A DNA stretch of 36,203 bases from Pirellulaceae bacterium (lineage in GTDB: Bacteria; Planctomycetota; Planctomycetia; Pirellulales; Pirellulaceae): NCBI GenBank assembly GCA_026989685.1, contig JALSIV010000460.1:1-36203 (forward strand), given 5' to 3'. The first letter of the stretch is position 1, and every line of letters begins with the position of its first letter. The position numbers were made by a program, and so were the translations under genes. Shown piece by piece: positions 26,710 through 35,033 of the stretch. The notes below the pieces were generated by a model. The model searched no databases and had not been told where the DNA came from. It saw only the letters and a list, made by a program, of their open reading frames with translations.

Positions 26710-27888
26710 TTGGAAGGACGAAGCGAACGCAAGCGGGCCCAGTCGCTAGTGATGCGGTTGATGGCCATCCCGGGGGCTAGTCGGCAAGAAGGGCGAGTGG
26801 CCCGGTGGATCGTGCGACGGCTGCTCCGCGCCGGTCTGCCCGAGTCGCGCATCGTGTTCGACGGGGCCGAAAAACGGACGCCTCAGCCGGGCGAAGTGGG
26901 CAATCTCATCGTGAAACTCCCCGGCACACGGCGAGCTCCTCGGCGGTTGTTCAGCGCCCACATGGATACGGTGCCGATTTGCGTCGGCTGCCAACCCCAA
27001 GTCGATGGACGCATTGTCACATCCGCGCGACCGGACACCGGCCTGGGAGCCGACAATCGAGCCGGCTGCGCCGTGATCCTGCACACGCTGTTGGAAATCC
27101 TCCGCCGCGATCGCCCTCGACCGCCGCTGACGTTCTGCTGGTTCGTGCAGGAGGAAATCGGATTGCAGGGAGCTCGCTGCGTGCGCCGCACCGCACTGGG
27201 CAAACCGAAGCTCGGTTTCAATTGGGATGGTGGATCGCCGGCCAAGCTCACCATCGGAGCGACCGGTGGGTACCGCATGAAGGTCACCATCGATGGCATT
27301 GCCGCTCATGCCGGTGGCGCCCCCGAGCGCGGAGCCAGTGCCATCGAAATGGCCTCCTTGGCCGTGGCCCGCCTGCGCAAGCAGGGATGGTTGGGACGTG
27401 TGCGGAAACGCGAGGGAACCGGCACATCCAACGTCGGCGTGATTTCGGGCGGGCGGGCAACCAATGTGGTAGCCGATCGCGTGGAACTGCTGGCCGAGGC
27501 ACGCAGTCACGATCCCGAGTTCCGTCGCCGAATCGTACGGGCGTACCATGAGGCTTTCGAGTGGGCGGTCGAGCAGGTTGCCAATGAGGCGGGCCAAAGT
27601 GGGCGAGTGACCATCGATGGGCGGCTCGACTATGAGGCTTTTCGACTCGAACGGCAGCAGCCCTGCGTGCAAATGGCCAGCCGAGCCGTAGAGGCTCATG
27701 GACTGACGCCCCAACCGGCGATCGCCGACGGCGGACTCGACGCCAATTGGCTCAACGCCCACGGCATCCCCACGGTCTCGCTCGGATGCGGCCAGATCAA
27801 CCAGCACATGACGACCGAGGCGCTCGATTTGGACGGTTTCGACAACGCCTGCCGGATCGCTCAGAGTCTCGCCACTTCTTTTGACTGA
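26710..27888 (+). CDS. M20 family zinc metallopeptidase (peptidase T-like)
   Basis: A 392-residue M20 peptidase. The first metal site is His84-x-Asp86 in FSAHMDTVP. Asp115 in LGADNRAG bridges the metals. Glu148/Glu149 in FVQEEIGLQGA supply the base and a ligand. Asp173 in NWDGGSP and a C-terminal His in GQINQHM complete the set. The lid domain contains GIAAHAGGAPERGASAI, typical of peptidase T and related tripeptidases. There is no signal peptide, so it should act on peptides in the cytoplasm. The start is TTG at 26710, with GGGGG a few nt upstream; an ATG 14 codons later is possible, but it would cut into the conserved N-terminal helix. Confidence 0.9.
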   Translation: MEGRSERKRAQSLVMRLMAIPGASRQEGRVARWIVRRLLRAGLPESRIVFDGAEKRTPQPGEVGNLIVKLPGTRRAPRRLFSAHMDTVPICVGCQPQVDGRIVTSARPDTGLGADNRAGCAVILHTLLEILRRDRPRPPLTFCWFVQEEIGLQGARCVRRTALGKPKLGFNWDGGSPAKLTIGATGGYRMKVTIDGIAAHAGGAPERGASAIEMASLAVARLRKQGWLGRVRKREGTGTSNVGVISGGRATNVVADRVELLAEARSHDPEFRRRIVRAYHEAFEWAVEQVANEAGQSGRVTIDGRLDYEAFRLERQQPCVQMASRAVEAHGLTPQPAIADGGLDANWLNAHGIPTVSLGCGQINQHMTTEALDLDGFDNACRIAQSLATSFD

Positions 27889-27899
27889 GCTGCCCCGCC

Positions 27900-28169
27900 A
27901 TGGAACCGGACGACGAACTGTGCCTCTGCTTTCACGTGACCTGTCGCAAGGTGATCAACTTCCTGCGAGTCGAAAAGCCACGGCGCGTAGGGCAACTGTC
28001 GGAGTGTTTCGGGGCCGGGACCGGCTGCGGCTGGTGCCGTCCGTTTCTGAAAAAGCTGTTTGAACAGGCTCGAGCCTCGGGAGAGATCACGGCCGAAGTG
28101 CCCGACCGGGAAACGTACCGGCAACTGCGAAGCAAGTACTTGAAGGAGCGCCGCGAAGACCGGGAATAG
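27900..28169 (+). CDS. BFD-type [2Fe-2S]-binding protein
   Basis: An 89-residue protein with the bacterioferritin-associated ferredoxin (BFD) cysteine pattern: Cys8-x-Cys10 in LCLCFHVT and Cys43-x2-Cys46 in GAGTGCGWCRPFL, with extra Cys15 and Cys36. The spacing of 32 residues between the pairs fits BFD-like domains. The last 35 residues form a charged helix. BFD proteins pass electrons to bacterioferritin for iron release, and related domains occur in NifU and reductases; no bacterioferritin is in the window, so the partner is unknown. It starts 11 nt after the M20 peptidase stop and is probably co-transcribed with it. Confidence 0.85.
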   Translation: MEPDDELCLCFHVTCRKVINFLRVEKPRRVGQLSECFGAGTGCGWCRPFLKKLFEQARASGEITAEVPDRETYRQLRSKYLKERREDRE

Positions 28170-28334
28170 ACAGGCCGGTTGTTGTCTGGGCTCCCCTTCT
28201 GGTTGGCTCGAGCGTCCTGCGGTACAATTCGAGCTTGAGCCACGGCGGAGCTTCTGGGGCGGGCCCTCCACTTCGAGCCGGCGTGGCCTGCCGGTGGTCG
28301 ACTCCCATCTTGGAACTGGAAAAACGGTATCGCG

Positions 28335-28628
28335 ATGACGGCAAAAAAGGCGACGAAGAAAAAGGCAGCCGCTTCGACGGCAACGACGAAGACAGCCAAG
28401 AAAAAGGCGGCCAAGAAGAAGACGGCTACCAAACGCGCCACCAAGAAAGCCGCGGAAAACGTGCGGATGAAGGCCTTTTGGGGTGTGTTCAATCATTCGC
28501 TCAAACAGGTGGCCAAATACGACTACAGCCAGAAGAAGCAGGCCGAAGCCAAGGCCAAGGAACTGTCGGCCGGGTCGAAGACTCCTTTCTTCGTGCAAAA
28601 GGTGAAGGAGCCGCTGGCCGAGGGTTAG
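28335..28628 (+). CDS. Histone H1-like Lys/Ala-rich small protein
   Basis: A 97-residue basic protein in two parts. Residues 1-41 are a low-complexity tail of AKK, KKAA and ATKK units like eukaryotic histone H1 tails or bacterial Hc1/AlgP proteins. Residues 42-97 form a compact conserved domain (VRMKAFWGVFNHSLKQVAKYD, quoted to 20 as VRMKAFWGVFNHSLKQVAKY) that is predicted helical and continues into QKKQAEAKAKELSAGSK. The tail suggests nucleic acid binding, perhaps nucleoid packaging, but the role of the C-terminal domain is unknown to me. A weak -10-like TACAAT (28223-28228) lies in the 165-nt upstream spacer. The ribosome binding site is weak. Confidence 0.82.
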   Translation: MTAKKATKKKAAASTATTKTAKKKAAKKKTATKRATKKAAENVRMKAFWGVFNHSLKQVAKYDYSQKKQAEAKAKELSAGSKTPFFVQKVKEPLAEG

Positions 28629-28647
28629 GCTGCGGATCCGCAATCCG

Positions 28648-29361
28648 ATGAAACGACCGATCGCTTGGATCCTGGTGTTGGAACTGGCCGTCGCGGCGGT
28701 CATCTCTTGTGGCAAACCGGACGAAGCCGGGCGGAATTCGTCCCAGCGCGCTGCAGTGAAGAAGGTCGACGCCGCCGGTCTTCCTCCCTCTGCCGCCTAC
28801 CTTCCCTTGCTGGACGACCGCCGTATTCGGGTGGCCGCTCCGAAGAAATGGTTCGTCTCGCCTCGCTCCAAGCAGTATGTGTGCCAGTTCACGTACAGCC
28901 GATCGCCTCAAGTCCCGCTACCGCGGATCCGGCTGAAAGTCGAACGGCTCGAAGGCGACGACTGGGCCGCCGTCGATTCGGACGATCCCGCCCACGCCCG
29001 CGCGTTGGCCGCCAAAGTGGCCGAACGTCTCAAGGGAAAATCCTTGGTCGAGCCGGTTTTGCCGATGGTGATCGGCCCCTACGCCTGTGCTCGCTATGTG
29101 GATGCGGCGGTTTTCCCGATGAGGCTGTCCGGCGGGGCCGTCAAGAAGGTCAAGGCGCACCGGCAGGTGGTCTGTCTGGTTCATGACGGCCGGCTGTACC
29201 GGGTCGAGCTTCACGTCTCGCCGGGGAGGATTCTCGATTTCCGCGACGTGGCGTATGCCGTGGTGGCCCGGCTGCAGTTCGTCGAGCCGGAGGAAGAGCC
29301 GGAGTCCGCGGCACCTTCGGACGGCGACGCCGGCCAGGCGGAAGGAGGCGGGGCGGATTAG
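28648..29361 (+). CDS. Hypothetical lipoprotein
   Basis: A 237-residue protein with a signal peptide (MKRPIAWILVLELAVAAVIS) and a lipobox ending VISC, with Cys21 as the lipidation site. The mature part includes RIRVAAPKKWFVSPRSKQYV, which looks like the start of a small beta domain; RIRLKVERLEGDDW; and VVCLVHDGRLYRVELHV. The latter resembles domains that hold fitted-response or PsbP/DUF1795-like proteins, but I cannot name it. The tail is acidic and Gly-rich. It starts 19 nt after the histone-like gene. Its stop codon overlaps the stop of the convergent receiver-domain gene by 3 nt. Confidence 0.75.
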   Translation: MKRPIAWILVLELAVAAVISCGKPDEAGRNSSQRAAVKKVDAAGLPPSAAYLPLLDDRRIRVAAPKKWFVSPRSKQYVCQFTYSRSPQVPLPRIRLKVERLEGDDWAAVDSDDPAHARALAAKVAERLKGKSLVEPVLPMVIGPYACARYVDAAVFPMRLSGGAVKKVKAHRQVVCLVHDGRLYRVELHVSPGRILDFRDVAYAVVARLQFVEPEEEPESAAPSDGDAGQAEGGGAD

Positions 29362-29729
29362 TTCAAGTAGCGGGCCAGGGCAGCGCGCGTCTGCGGGGAG
29401 TCCAGTTCGGCCTTGCCGAATCCTCTAACGGCACCCGCGGCTACCGCCTCTTGCTGAGCCGCTTCCAGGTTGCTCACGAGCATGAGCACGCTATCGCGCC
29501 CCGCCGGATCGGCTCGAAGCTTCCGAATCAACTCGATTCCCGATTCGCCGCTGAATTCGAAAACACGGTTGATCAGCACCAGATCGTACGAGCCGTCGCG
29601 CACGGCGCCGACGGCATCGGCTATCCGATCGGCGGAGGCGACTTCGACGGCGCCGCACGAATCCAGCAGTCGGCACAGCGCCTCATGATCCAGGTCGCAG
29701 TGACCGACGGTCAACACGCGTTTGGGCAT
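29358..29729 (-). CDS. Degenerate response-regulator receiver domain protein
   Basis: A 123-residue stand-alone receiver-like domain. The fold is recognisable: KRVLTVGHCDLDHEALCRLL, then SYDLVLINRVFEFSGESGIE, then VLMLVSNLEAAQQEAVAAGA and GFGKAEL. The phospho-acceptor position at the end of strand 3 is Asn54 (LVLIN) instead of Asp, and the acidic pair after strand 1 is replaced by GHCD. The signalling Lys (Lys106) and Ser86 are kept. It is therefore probably a pseudo-receiver that works by protein binding. There is no output domain. It starts 8 nt after the stop of the PQQ-propeller gene and is the last gene of that operon. The start at 29729 was chosen because the family similarity begins there. 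Confidence 0.8.
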   Translation of the reverse strand: MPKRVLTVGHCDLDHEALCRLLDSCGAVEVASADRIADAVGAVRDGSYDLVLINRVFEFSGESGIELIRKLRADPAGRDSVLMLVSNLEAAQQEAVAAGAVRGFGKAELDSPQTRAALARYLN

Positions 29730-29736
29730 CCTCGCG

Positions 29737-31704
29737 CTACTTCTGTTTCTTTTCCGAGGGATCGACGATGGCGAACAGGTGCGTCCGGTTCGTAATGAAC
29801 AGGACGCCGTTGGCGACAATCGGCGTGCTGTAGACGGAGTTGCCCATGTTGATCTCTTCGATGGGATCGTGAGGCTCTTTGGTCAACTCGAAGACGCAGA
29901 CATCGCCGTCTTCGTCGCCGATATAGACATGACCGCCGACGATCAGCGGCGACCCCCAGGCGGCCGCCAGCATGTCGTAGGTCCAGTGGGGCTTGCCGGT
30001 CTTGGCATCGAGGCAGTGGAACAGTCCGCTGAAGTCGGCGACGAACAACAGGTCGTCCTTGATCGCGACGGTGCCGCAACTACGGTGCATCTCTTCCTCG
30101 AACTCGATTTCGCCGTCTCCGTTGCTGTCGAACTGATGGTAGTGCCACACCACCGCCGAATTGGGATTGTCGATGGCCACTTCACCCTGTTCGGGAATCA
30201 CGGCTTGCAGCCGTCGATGCGGGATGGGAGTCTTGCGATCACTCACCTTGACGGCCAACTGCGGGCTGACGTCGCCTCGCCGTGTCGGATCGATGCACCA
30301 CAAATGGCCGACGCCTTCCCCGTGCTCGGGATCCTGACCGACGGCCAGGTAGACCAGACCGTCGTAGACCACCGGCGTGCCGATCAAGTTGTTCCGTGTT
30401 CCCGTGCCGCCCAATTCCCAGCGCGATTCTTTGGGATTGCAGTCGAATTTCCACAGGAGCTGCGGTTTTCCGTCCTTCCCCTTGTCCGCTTTGAAACTGT
30501 AGAGCCAGCCATCGCCGCCGGCGAACAATACTTGGACGACACCGCCCAATTCGGCGACGGTGGGCGACGACCACTGGCCGTGCAGGATGTTGAGTCCGGG
30601 TGAGTTGTCGGTCCAGTAGACCTCACCGGTGTTCTTGTCGAGGCAGACGAAGCTGGGGGCTTTGGGAGCGGGGATGTTGATGTGGGACTCGTCGACGCCG
30701 TTGGAAGTGTTGACGAACAGCAGGTCGCCCCAGGCGGTGACGGAGCAGGCGGCCATATTGTGTTGCGAGACTCCCAACTCTTTCATCATATCGAGAACCC
30801 ACACCACATCCGCTTCGTGGAGGTCATCGGGCGTGATGATCTTGAAGAAGCTGAGCAGGGGACCTCGCTGCTGCGCGTACAACTCGCGCTGCTTGCCGGC
30901 GACCGTCGCCTCGATGTTCCAGCGTCCTTCACTCGATGTTACCTTGGGGGTTCCTTCGATTTTCATACCGGCCGCGGCCAACCGAGTTGCAATCGCGTCG
31001 GTCAGCTTGCCCTGTTTCAGTGCGGCGATGGCTGCGGCGAACTCGGCGTCGTCTCCGCTGCTGCGCCAGTCGAACAGACGCCCGGCTTCGCGAGTCACCG
31101 GGCCGTCATCTTCGCCGTCGTAGAACCCCTGCGTATCCAGACATCGCAATTCGCCTCGGCTGGTGACGAACCACAACCGATCACCTTCCACCAGCGGCGC
31201 GCAACAGATGCCCTGATAAGGCCAATCGTGGACACGGCCCGTGGGGAGTTTTTCGCTGGAGTGCTGCCAGAGGAAGCGGCCGTCCGATTCGCGGAACGCC
31301 AACAGGCAGCCCAAATCGACCTTGGCGGGATAACGAGCCAAGTAGCCGTGACTGTTGTTGGTGCCGACGTAGACCTGGCCACCCGCGACCACGGCATTGC
31401 CGTACGATTGGCTTCCCAGCGAGGCCACCCATTTGATGTTCTTGGCCGACTCGCTCTTCCATTCTCCGGTGGTGCGATCGAACTTGCCGGCATCCCACGA
31501 GGTGGCGATCTTGGCGCTGGTGACCGGGACATTGTTGCGGTAGGAACTGCCGCCCCATTGAGCCCAATCCCCCTCACTCAGTTTCGGGTTGGCACTTTTG
31601 TCGATGGCCGGATGTTTGGCCCCGGTGGGAGCCTGAGCGTAGAGCGGCACATGAAACAAGCAGCACACGGCCAGCAGACCGCAGGTGAGAACTCGAACGA
31701 ACAT
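29737..31704 (-). CDS. Exported PQQ-type beta-propeller protein
   Basis: A 655-residue protein with a signal peptide (MFVRVLTCGLLAVCCLFHV, cleavage near YAQA at residue 25) and no lipobox. The mature part begins with WAQWGGSSYRNNVP, the classic WxxxGGxxxRN start of PQQ-like quinoprotein propellers. Several PQQ-like blades follow, with CLDKNTGEVYWTD, LDAKTGKPHWTY and VGGHVYIGDEDGDVCVF. A middle segment (about residues 195-290) includes a charged helical insertion. Such proteins in planctomycetes are mostly of unknown role; whether they bind PQQ cannot be told. GGAGG lies 7 nt before the ATG at 31704. It is 44 nt downstream of another PQQ propeller gene. Confidence 0.88.
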   Translation of the reverse strand: MFVRVLTCGLLAVCCLFHVPLYAQAPTGAKHPAIDKSANPKLSEGDWAQWGGSSYRNNVPVTSAKIATSWDAGKFDRTTGEWKSESAKNIKWVASLGSQSYGNAVVAGGQVYVGTNNSHGYLARYPAKVDLGCLLAFRESDGRFLWQHSSEKLPTGRVHDWPYQGICCAPLVEGDRLWFVTSRGELRCLDTQGFYDGEDDGPVTREAGRLFDWRSSGDDAEFAAAIAALKQGKLTDAIATRLAAAGMKIEGTPKVTSSEGRWNIEATVAGKQRELYAQQRGPLLSFFKIITPDDLHEADVVWVLDMMKELGVSQHNMAACSVTAWGDLLFVNTSNGVDESHINIPAPKAPSFVCLDKNTGEVYWTDNSPGLNILHGQWSSPTVAELGGVVQVLFAGGDGWLYSFKADKGKDGKPQLLWKFDCNPKESRWELGGTGTRNNLIGTPVVYDGLVYLAVGQDPEHGEGVGHLWCIDPTRRGDVSPQLAVKVSDRKTPIPHRRLQAVIPEQGEVAIDNPNSAVVWHYHQFDSNGDGEIEFEEEMHRSCGTVAIKDDLLFVADFSGLFHCLDAKTGKPHWTYDMLAAAWGSPLIVGGHVYIGDEDGDVCVFELTKEPHDPIEEINMGNSVYSTPIVANGVLFITNRTHLFAIVDPSEKKQK

Positions 31705-31747
31705 GGATGAACCTCCACGGTGGAGTCGACAGGTGGTGGATGATGAA

Positions 31748-34135
31748 TTATGAATTGGGAGTGACTTGGATATTGTCCAGATAGATTTCCGCATCCTTGG
31801 CGTTCCCGTACAATCCGGGACTTCCCTGCCGATTGGCTGCACGGTCAGTCGCCTCGACGGTCCAGGCTTCCGGCTCGGGCTCGCCTTTGGGCCACACCTT
31901 GCCCTGCAGCACGGCGTTGCCGTCGGCATCGATGGCAGCTCGCAGTTTCATGTGGTACCAGGTGTTCGGCTTCCAGGCGAAATCGACGGTTTTCGCCATC
32001 CGCAGTTGGGGCACCCAAGTGCGGATTTGCAGCTTTTGGTTGGCGCCTTGCAGATCAAGGGTGTATCCTTGGGCGATGAGTCCGATGTCGGGCATCTTGC
32101 CACCCTGCTCGGCACCCCGCACGTCCGCTTCGATCGTGTAATTGTTCAGCTCGGGATGGCCGAACCAGCAGCGGCTGCGCGTCCCCTTGGGAATGGTGGT
32201 GACCTTCACCAGCACCTTGTTGCCGTCGATTTCCCGCACGACGTGCCGGTAGCGAGCGCCGACCCAGGTGATGGGAGCATCGTCCAGATCGTCGAAGGTG
32301 AACTTCCACGGCAACGGGGGAACGATGCGGATGCGAGCCGTGCCGCGGATGCCTTCGAAGGTCGCCTTCACGATGGTGGCCGCGTGAGCGGCATCTTGGG
32401 GCGAGGTATAGACACCTTGTTCATCGATAGAACCGGGGCCGTCGATCGAGTACTTGGCCAGGGCGAATCTCAGGAACTGGCCTCGAGCGTTGAACAGTTT
32501 GGCTCGAAAAGCGATCTCGTCGCCGGGGCGGATGAGGGCTTCGGCGGGAGTCAGCACCAATGACGCAGGTGTGTCATCCTGCTCGACGGGCGGTTCTTTG
32601 GCCGTTTTGGGAGGAGTTCCCATCCCCGCTTCCTTTTCGGGATCGGCCAGGCAGTAGATTCCGCCGCTGGTGGCCAAATAGATTCGGCCGTGGGAGACGA
32701 TGGGGGAAGCCGCGCACGATTCGCGGGAGGGGAGTCTTCCCTTGGCCAGAACGTCGACACCTTTGTCCGCGTCCGGCTTGAGGATATACCACCGGCCGCC
32801 TTCGGTGACGCAGTAGATCTTGCCGTCCGCATAGAGCGGGCTGCCTCGCATCACGGTGCCCAGTGCCTTGCGGCGAACAACCTCTTCGCCCGTCTTCTTA
32901 TCCAATACATGCAATTTGGCGCGATCGTCGATCACATACAGTCGGTCGCCGATCACCAGCGGAGCCGATCGCCCGGCCATCAGTTCGAACACTCTCCACT
33001 TGGCGCCGGTTTTGCTGATGTCGCCGCTTAGGCTGCCGTCGAGGGCGACCAGGCCGCCCATGGTGGTTCCGATGTTGTTTTCCTCGCTGTGCGATGCGTA
33101 GACCATTTGATCGTCCACGACGGGCGGCGTGTTGATGCCTCGGCGGGAAAACTCATAGTGCCAGTTGGCCAGTCCGGTGCGAGGCTGCAGCGACCAGATC
33201 TGGCCGTCCCCCGAACCGAGCACCAGCGACTGGCGGCCGCCCAGCACGGCCAGCGCGGGGGCGCTGTAAGTGGTGTCGTAGGGGAGCAGCCGCGTTCCCT
33301 TGAACCAGACGACTTCCCCCGTTCGCTTGTCGAACGCCAGGAAGCGGTGAGCCGGTTTGGCCATATCTCCCCAGCCGATGACGACGGCGCTGACGATCAC
33401 CAAGTCCTCGAAAATCACCGGAAAATTGGTACGGCCGCCATACGTGCTGAGCAGACCGAATTGCTCGTGGAGAGGAACGGACCAAATCGTCTCTCCCGTT
33501 TCCCCGTTGATGCACTGAAAGTAGCCGCAGACTCCTTGCGCGTAGACGTTGCCGGTTTCCGGGTCACCCACCACGCTCGACCAGCCGACTCGCGTGTCCG
33601 GGACATCCGAGAGCCAGACGTTGAAACGGTTGGTCCAAATCGTCTTGCCGGTTTCGGCGTCGAGACAGACGACTTGCTCGCCTTCTCGCGCCGTTTTCGG
33701 TTCGGCTCGGGCCAACACATAGAGCTTTCCGTTCATCACGATGGGCGTGCTGCGCGTGCCCAAATCATCCCGCTTCCAGGCCAGGTTGCTACCTTCGCCC
33801 CCTCGCGGATTCCAGTCGTCGATCAAGCCGGTCTCGTAGGACGTGTTGTTGTAGTGGGGGCCTCTCCAATAGGGCCAATCCCGGGGATCGGCTGTTTTGC
33901 GTGTGGAGCGACCGGTAGGGATCGTCTCCAGACCGCCCGGATCCGGCACGTCGGCGATTTCGACCGAGGCGAAGACCGGATGATGTCGCTTGGCCTGGTG
34001 GCTTCCTTCCTTAGGAGGGTCCGGCAGAACCACGCGGGGAGCCTTGGAGTCTTGGGAACAACCGATCAGGGCTCCCGCCGACACGGCGAGCAGCGCCCAA
34101 GCGGCGAGCGTGGTGGCGAGTTTGATCCGGTTCAT
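31748..34135 (-). CDS. PQQ-type beta-propeller lipoprotein with C-terminal beta-sandwich domain
   Basis: A 795-residue lipoprotein (lipobox ALIGC, Cys26). After a Pro-rich stretch comes WPYWRGPHYNNTSYETGLI, typical of planctomycete PQQ propellers. Propeller blades follow: CLDAETGKTIWTN, CINGETGETIWSV, AFDKRTGEVVWFKG, VLDKKTGEEVVRR, GGIYCLADPEKE. From about 525 there is an Ig-like segment (LTPAEALIRPGDEIAFRAKL, GSIDEQGVYTSP). The last 180 residues form a LamG/concanavalin-like domain (FTFDDLDDAPITWVGARYR, WYHMKLRAAIDADGN), as in carbohydrate-related proteins. The start has AAGGAG about 8 nt upstream and overlaps the cupin stop as ATGA. A role at the cell surface in carbohydrate handling is inference. 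Confidence 0.88.
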   Translation of the reverse strand: MNRIKLATTLAAWALLAVSAGALIGCSQDSKAPRVVLPDPPKEGSHQAKRHHPVFASVEIADVPDPGGLETIPTGRSTRKTADPRDWPYWRGPHYNNTSYETGLIDDWNPRGGEGSNLAWKRDDLGTRSTPIVMNGKLYVLARAEPKTAREGEQVVCLDAETGKTIWTNRFNVWLSDVPDTRVGWSSVVGDPETGNVYAQGVCGYFQCINGETGETIWSVPLHEQFGLLSTYGGRTNFPVIFEDLVIVSAVVIGWGDMAKPAHRFLAFDKRTGEVVWFKGTRLLPYDTTYSAPALAVLGGRQSLVLGSGDGQIWSLQPRTGLANWHYEFSRRGINTPPVVDDQMVYASHSEENNIGTTMGGLVALDGSLSGDISKTGAKWRVFELMAGRSAPLVIGDRLYVIDDRAKLHVLDKKTGEEVVRRKALGTVMRGSPLYADGKIYCVTEGGRWYILKPDADKGVDVLAKGRLPSRESCAASPIVSHGRIYLATSGGIYCLADPEKEAGMGTPPKTAKEPPVEQDDTPASLVLTPAEALIRPGDEIAFRAKLFNARGQFLRFALAKYSIDGPGSIDEQGVYTSPQDAAHAATIVKATFEGIRGTARIRIVPPLPWKFTFDDLDDAPITWVGARYRHVVREIDGNKVLVKVTTIPKGTRSRCWFGHPELNNYTIEADVRGAEQGGKMPDIGLIAQGYTLDLQGANQKLQIRTWVPQLRMAKTVDFAWKPNTWYHMKLRAAIDADGNAVLQGKVWPKGEPEPEAWTVEATDRAANRQGSPGLYGNAKDAEIYLDNIQVTPNS

Positions 34136-34557
34136 GGGAGCACTCCTTGTGCGGTCTGATCGTTGGCCGATCCGCCATCGGACGCAGGCTCGTCATCGAA
34201 CCACTCGTCGGCTGGATCGAATTTGGGATGAACGACGATCGCCACCTTCATCCGCCCCACGGCCCGGTGACGCGTTCCCGGACGCACCACGATGGCCATC
34301 CCCGGGCGCACATCGACGCGTTGGTGGTCCAACTGCATCTGGGCACCCGGTTCGCATTGCAGGAAATAGTAGATCTCCGTCAATCGGCGGTGATAGTGGA
34401 GCCGAGCGTCGGTGTCGATTTCGGTAACGTGAAACGTGAGCGGCAAATCGGGGGCGTCGGTGAGAGCTCGGCGAGCCGTACCGCAAGGGCAGTCGGTCGC
34501 CGGCAAAGCGTCGAAATCAATGATCTCAAATGGTGGCACCGCGGAAGGTGGGTTCAT
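34132..34557 (-). CDS. Cupin-domain protein
   Basis: A 141-residue single-domain cupin. The first motif is LHYHRRLTEIYYFLQCEPG with His54, His56 and Glu61 as metal ligands. The second is RPGMAIVVRPGTRHRAVG with His97. It begins with a short region containing DCPCGTARRAL. Small cupins act as enzymes or ligand sensors; this one has no other domain. The acidic tail is not conserved-looking. The start at 34557 (ATG) was preferred over an in-frame ATG at 34581; neither has a clear ribosome binding site. The stop overlaps the start codon of the PQQ lipoprotein gene, so the pair is translationally coupled, and it heads the operon ending in the degenerate receiver gene. Confidence 0.85.
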   Translation of the reverse strand: MNPPSAVPPFEIIDFDALPATDCPCGTARRALTDAPDLPLTFHVTEIDTDARLHYHRRLTEIYYFLQCEPGAQMQLDHQRVDVRPGMAIVVRPGTRHRAVGRMKVAIVVHPKFDPADEWFDDEPASDGGSANDQTAQGVLP

Positions 34558-35033
34558 GGTCACCGAAAAAAACAAGCTCATATCGATGGCGGCCCGGCGG
34601 AGCGCCTCGGCCAAAGGGGGGCGGCATCCATGGTAACTCACGGCACGCCGCTCCGCCAGTTGCCCGGCCGCACAACCGGCAAAGTTTTGCCAGACTTCGT
34701 GGCGGGAAAGGTTTGCGCAACAGTCGCTGTAAACCAGTTGCAGAAAAAAACTTCTGAACATTCAAGGTCGTTTGAACGAGGCGCCGATACCGTTGTTGGA
34801 ATCCGACTTCGCGACAGCGGCAACAGCGGCGACGAGGCGGATCCAACCGGAGCGGACTTTCGAGTCAAGGATTGGCTCGACCGGTTCTGGCGCATCACCA
34901 ATTACCGCGGGTTTTCCCGCAAGGCCCGCAGTAGACCTGTCGATCGGATTCGCTCACGAAACAGGTTGCCTGACGACGCACGATCCGGGCGAAGCGCCAG
35001 TGGAAAGTTCCAGCATTAAGGAGACATGGCTCA
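34558..35033. other. Divergent intergenic region between the cupin and cysteine-rich genes
   Basis: About 475 bases with no supported gene. It should hold promoters for both directions. Two inverted repeats are visible: TTCAA-N6-TTGAA (34761-34776) and GTTGGAATCCG paired with CGGATCCAAC (34795-34847). A short GCGGG/CCCGC hairpin lies near 34908-34921. No near-consensus sigma-70 promoter was found on either strand, so another sigma factor may be used. Confidence 0.5.
34795..34847. repeat. Long imperfect inverted repeat in the divergent spacer
   Basis: GTTGGAATCCG (34795-34805) pairs with CGGATCCAAC (34838-34847) with one bulged base. The loop contains a repeated AGCGGCA/AGCGGCG unit and further short complementarity (CGC/GCG). 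Whether it acts as DNA or RNA is unknown. Confidence 0.45.

Noticed and set aside
29358-29361. Overlapping convergent stop codons of the lipoprotein and receiver genes as a regulatory feature
   Set aside because: Short convergent overlaps are common in dense genomes and nothing else marks this one.
34558-34761. Extended cupin frame beginning at 34761
   Set aside because: The extra 68 codons show no cupin similarity, contain scattered Cys/Arg, and would cover the likely promoter region.
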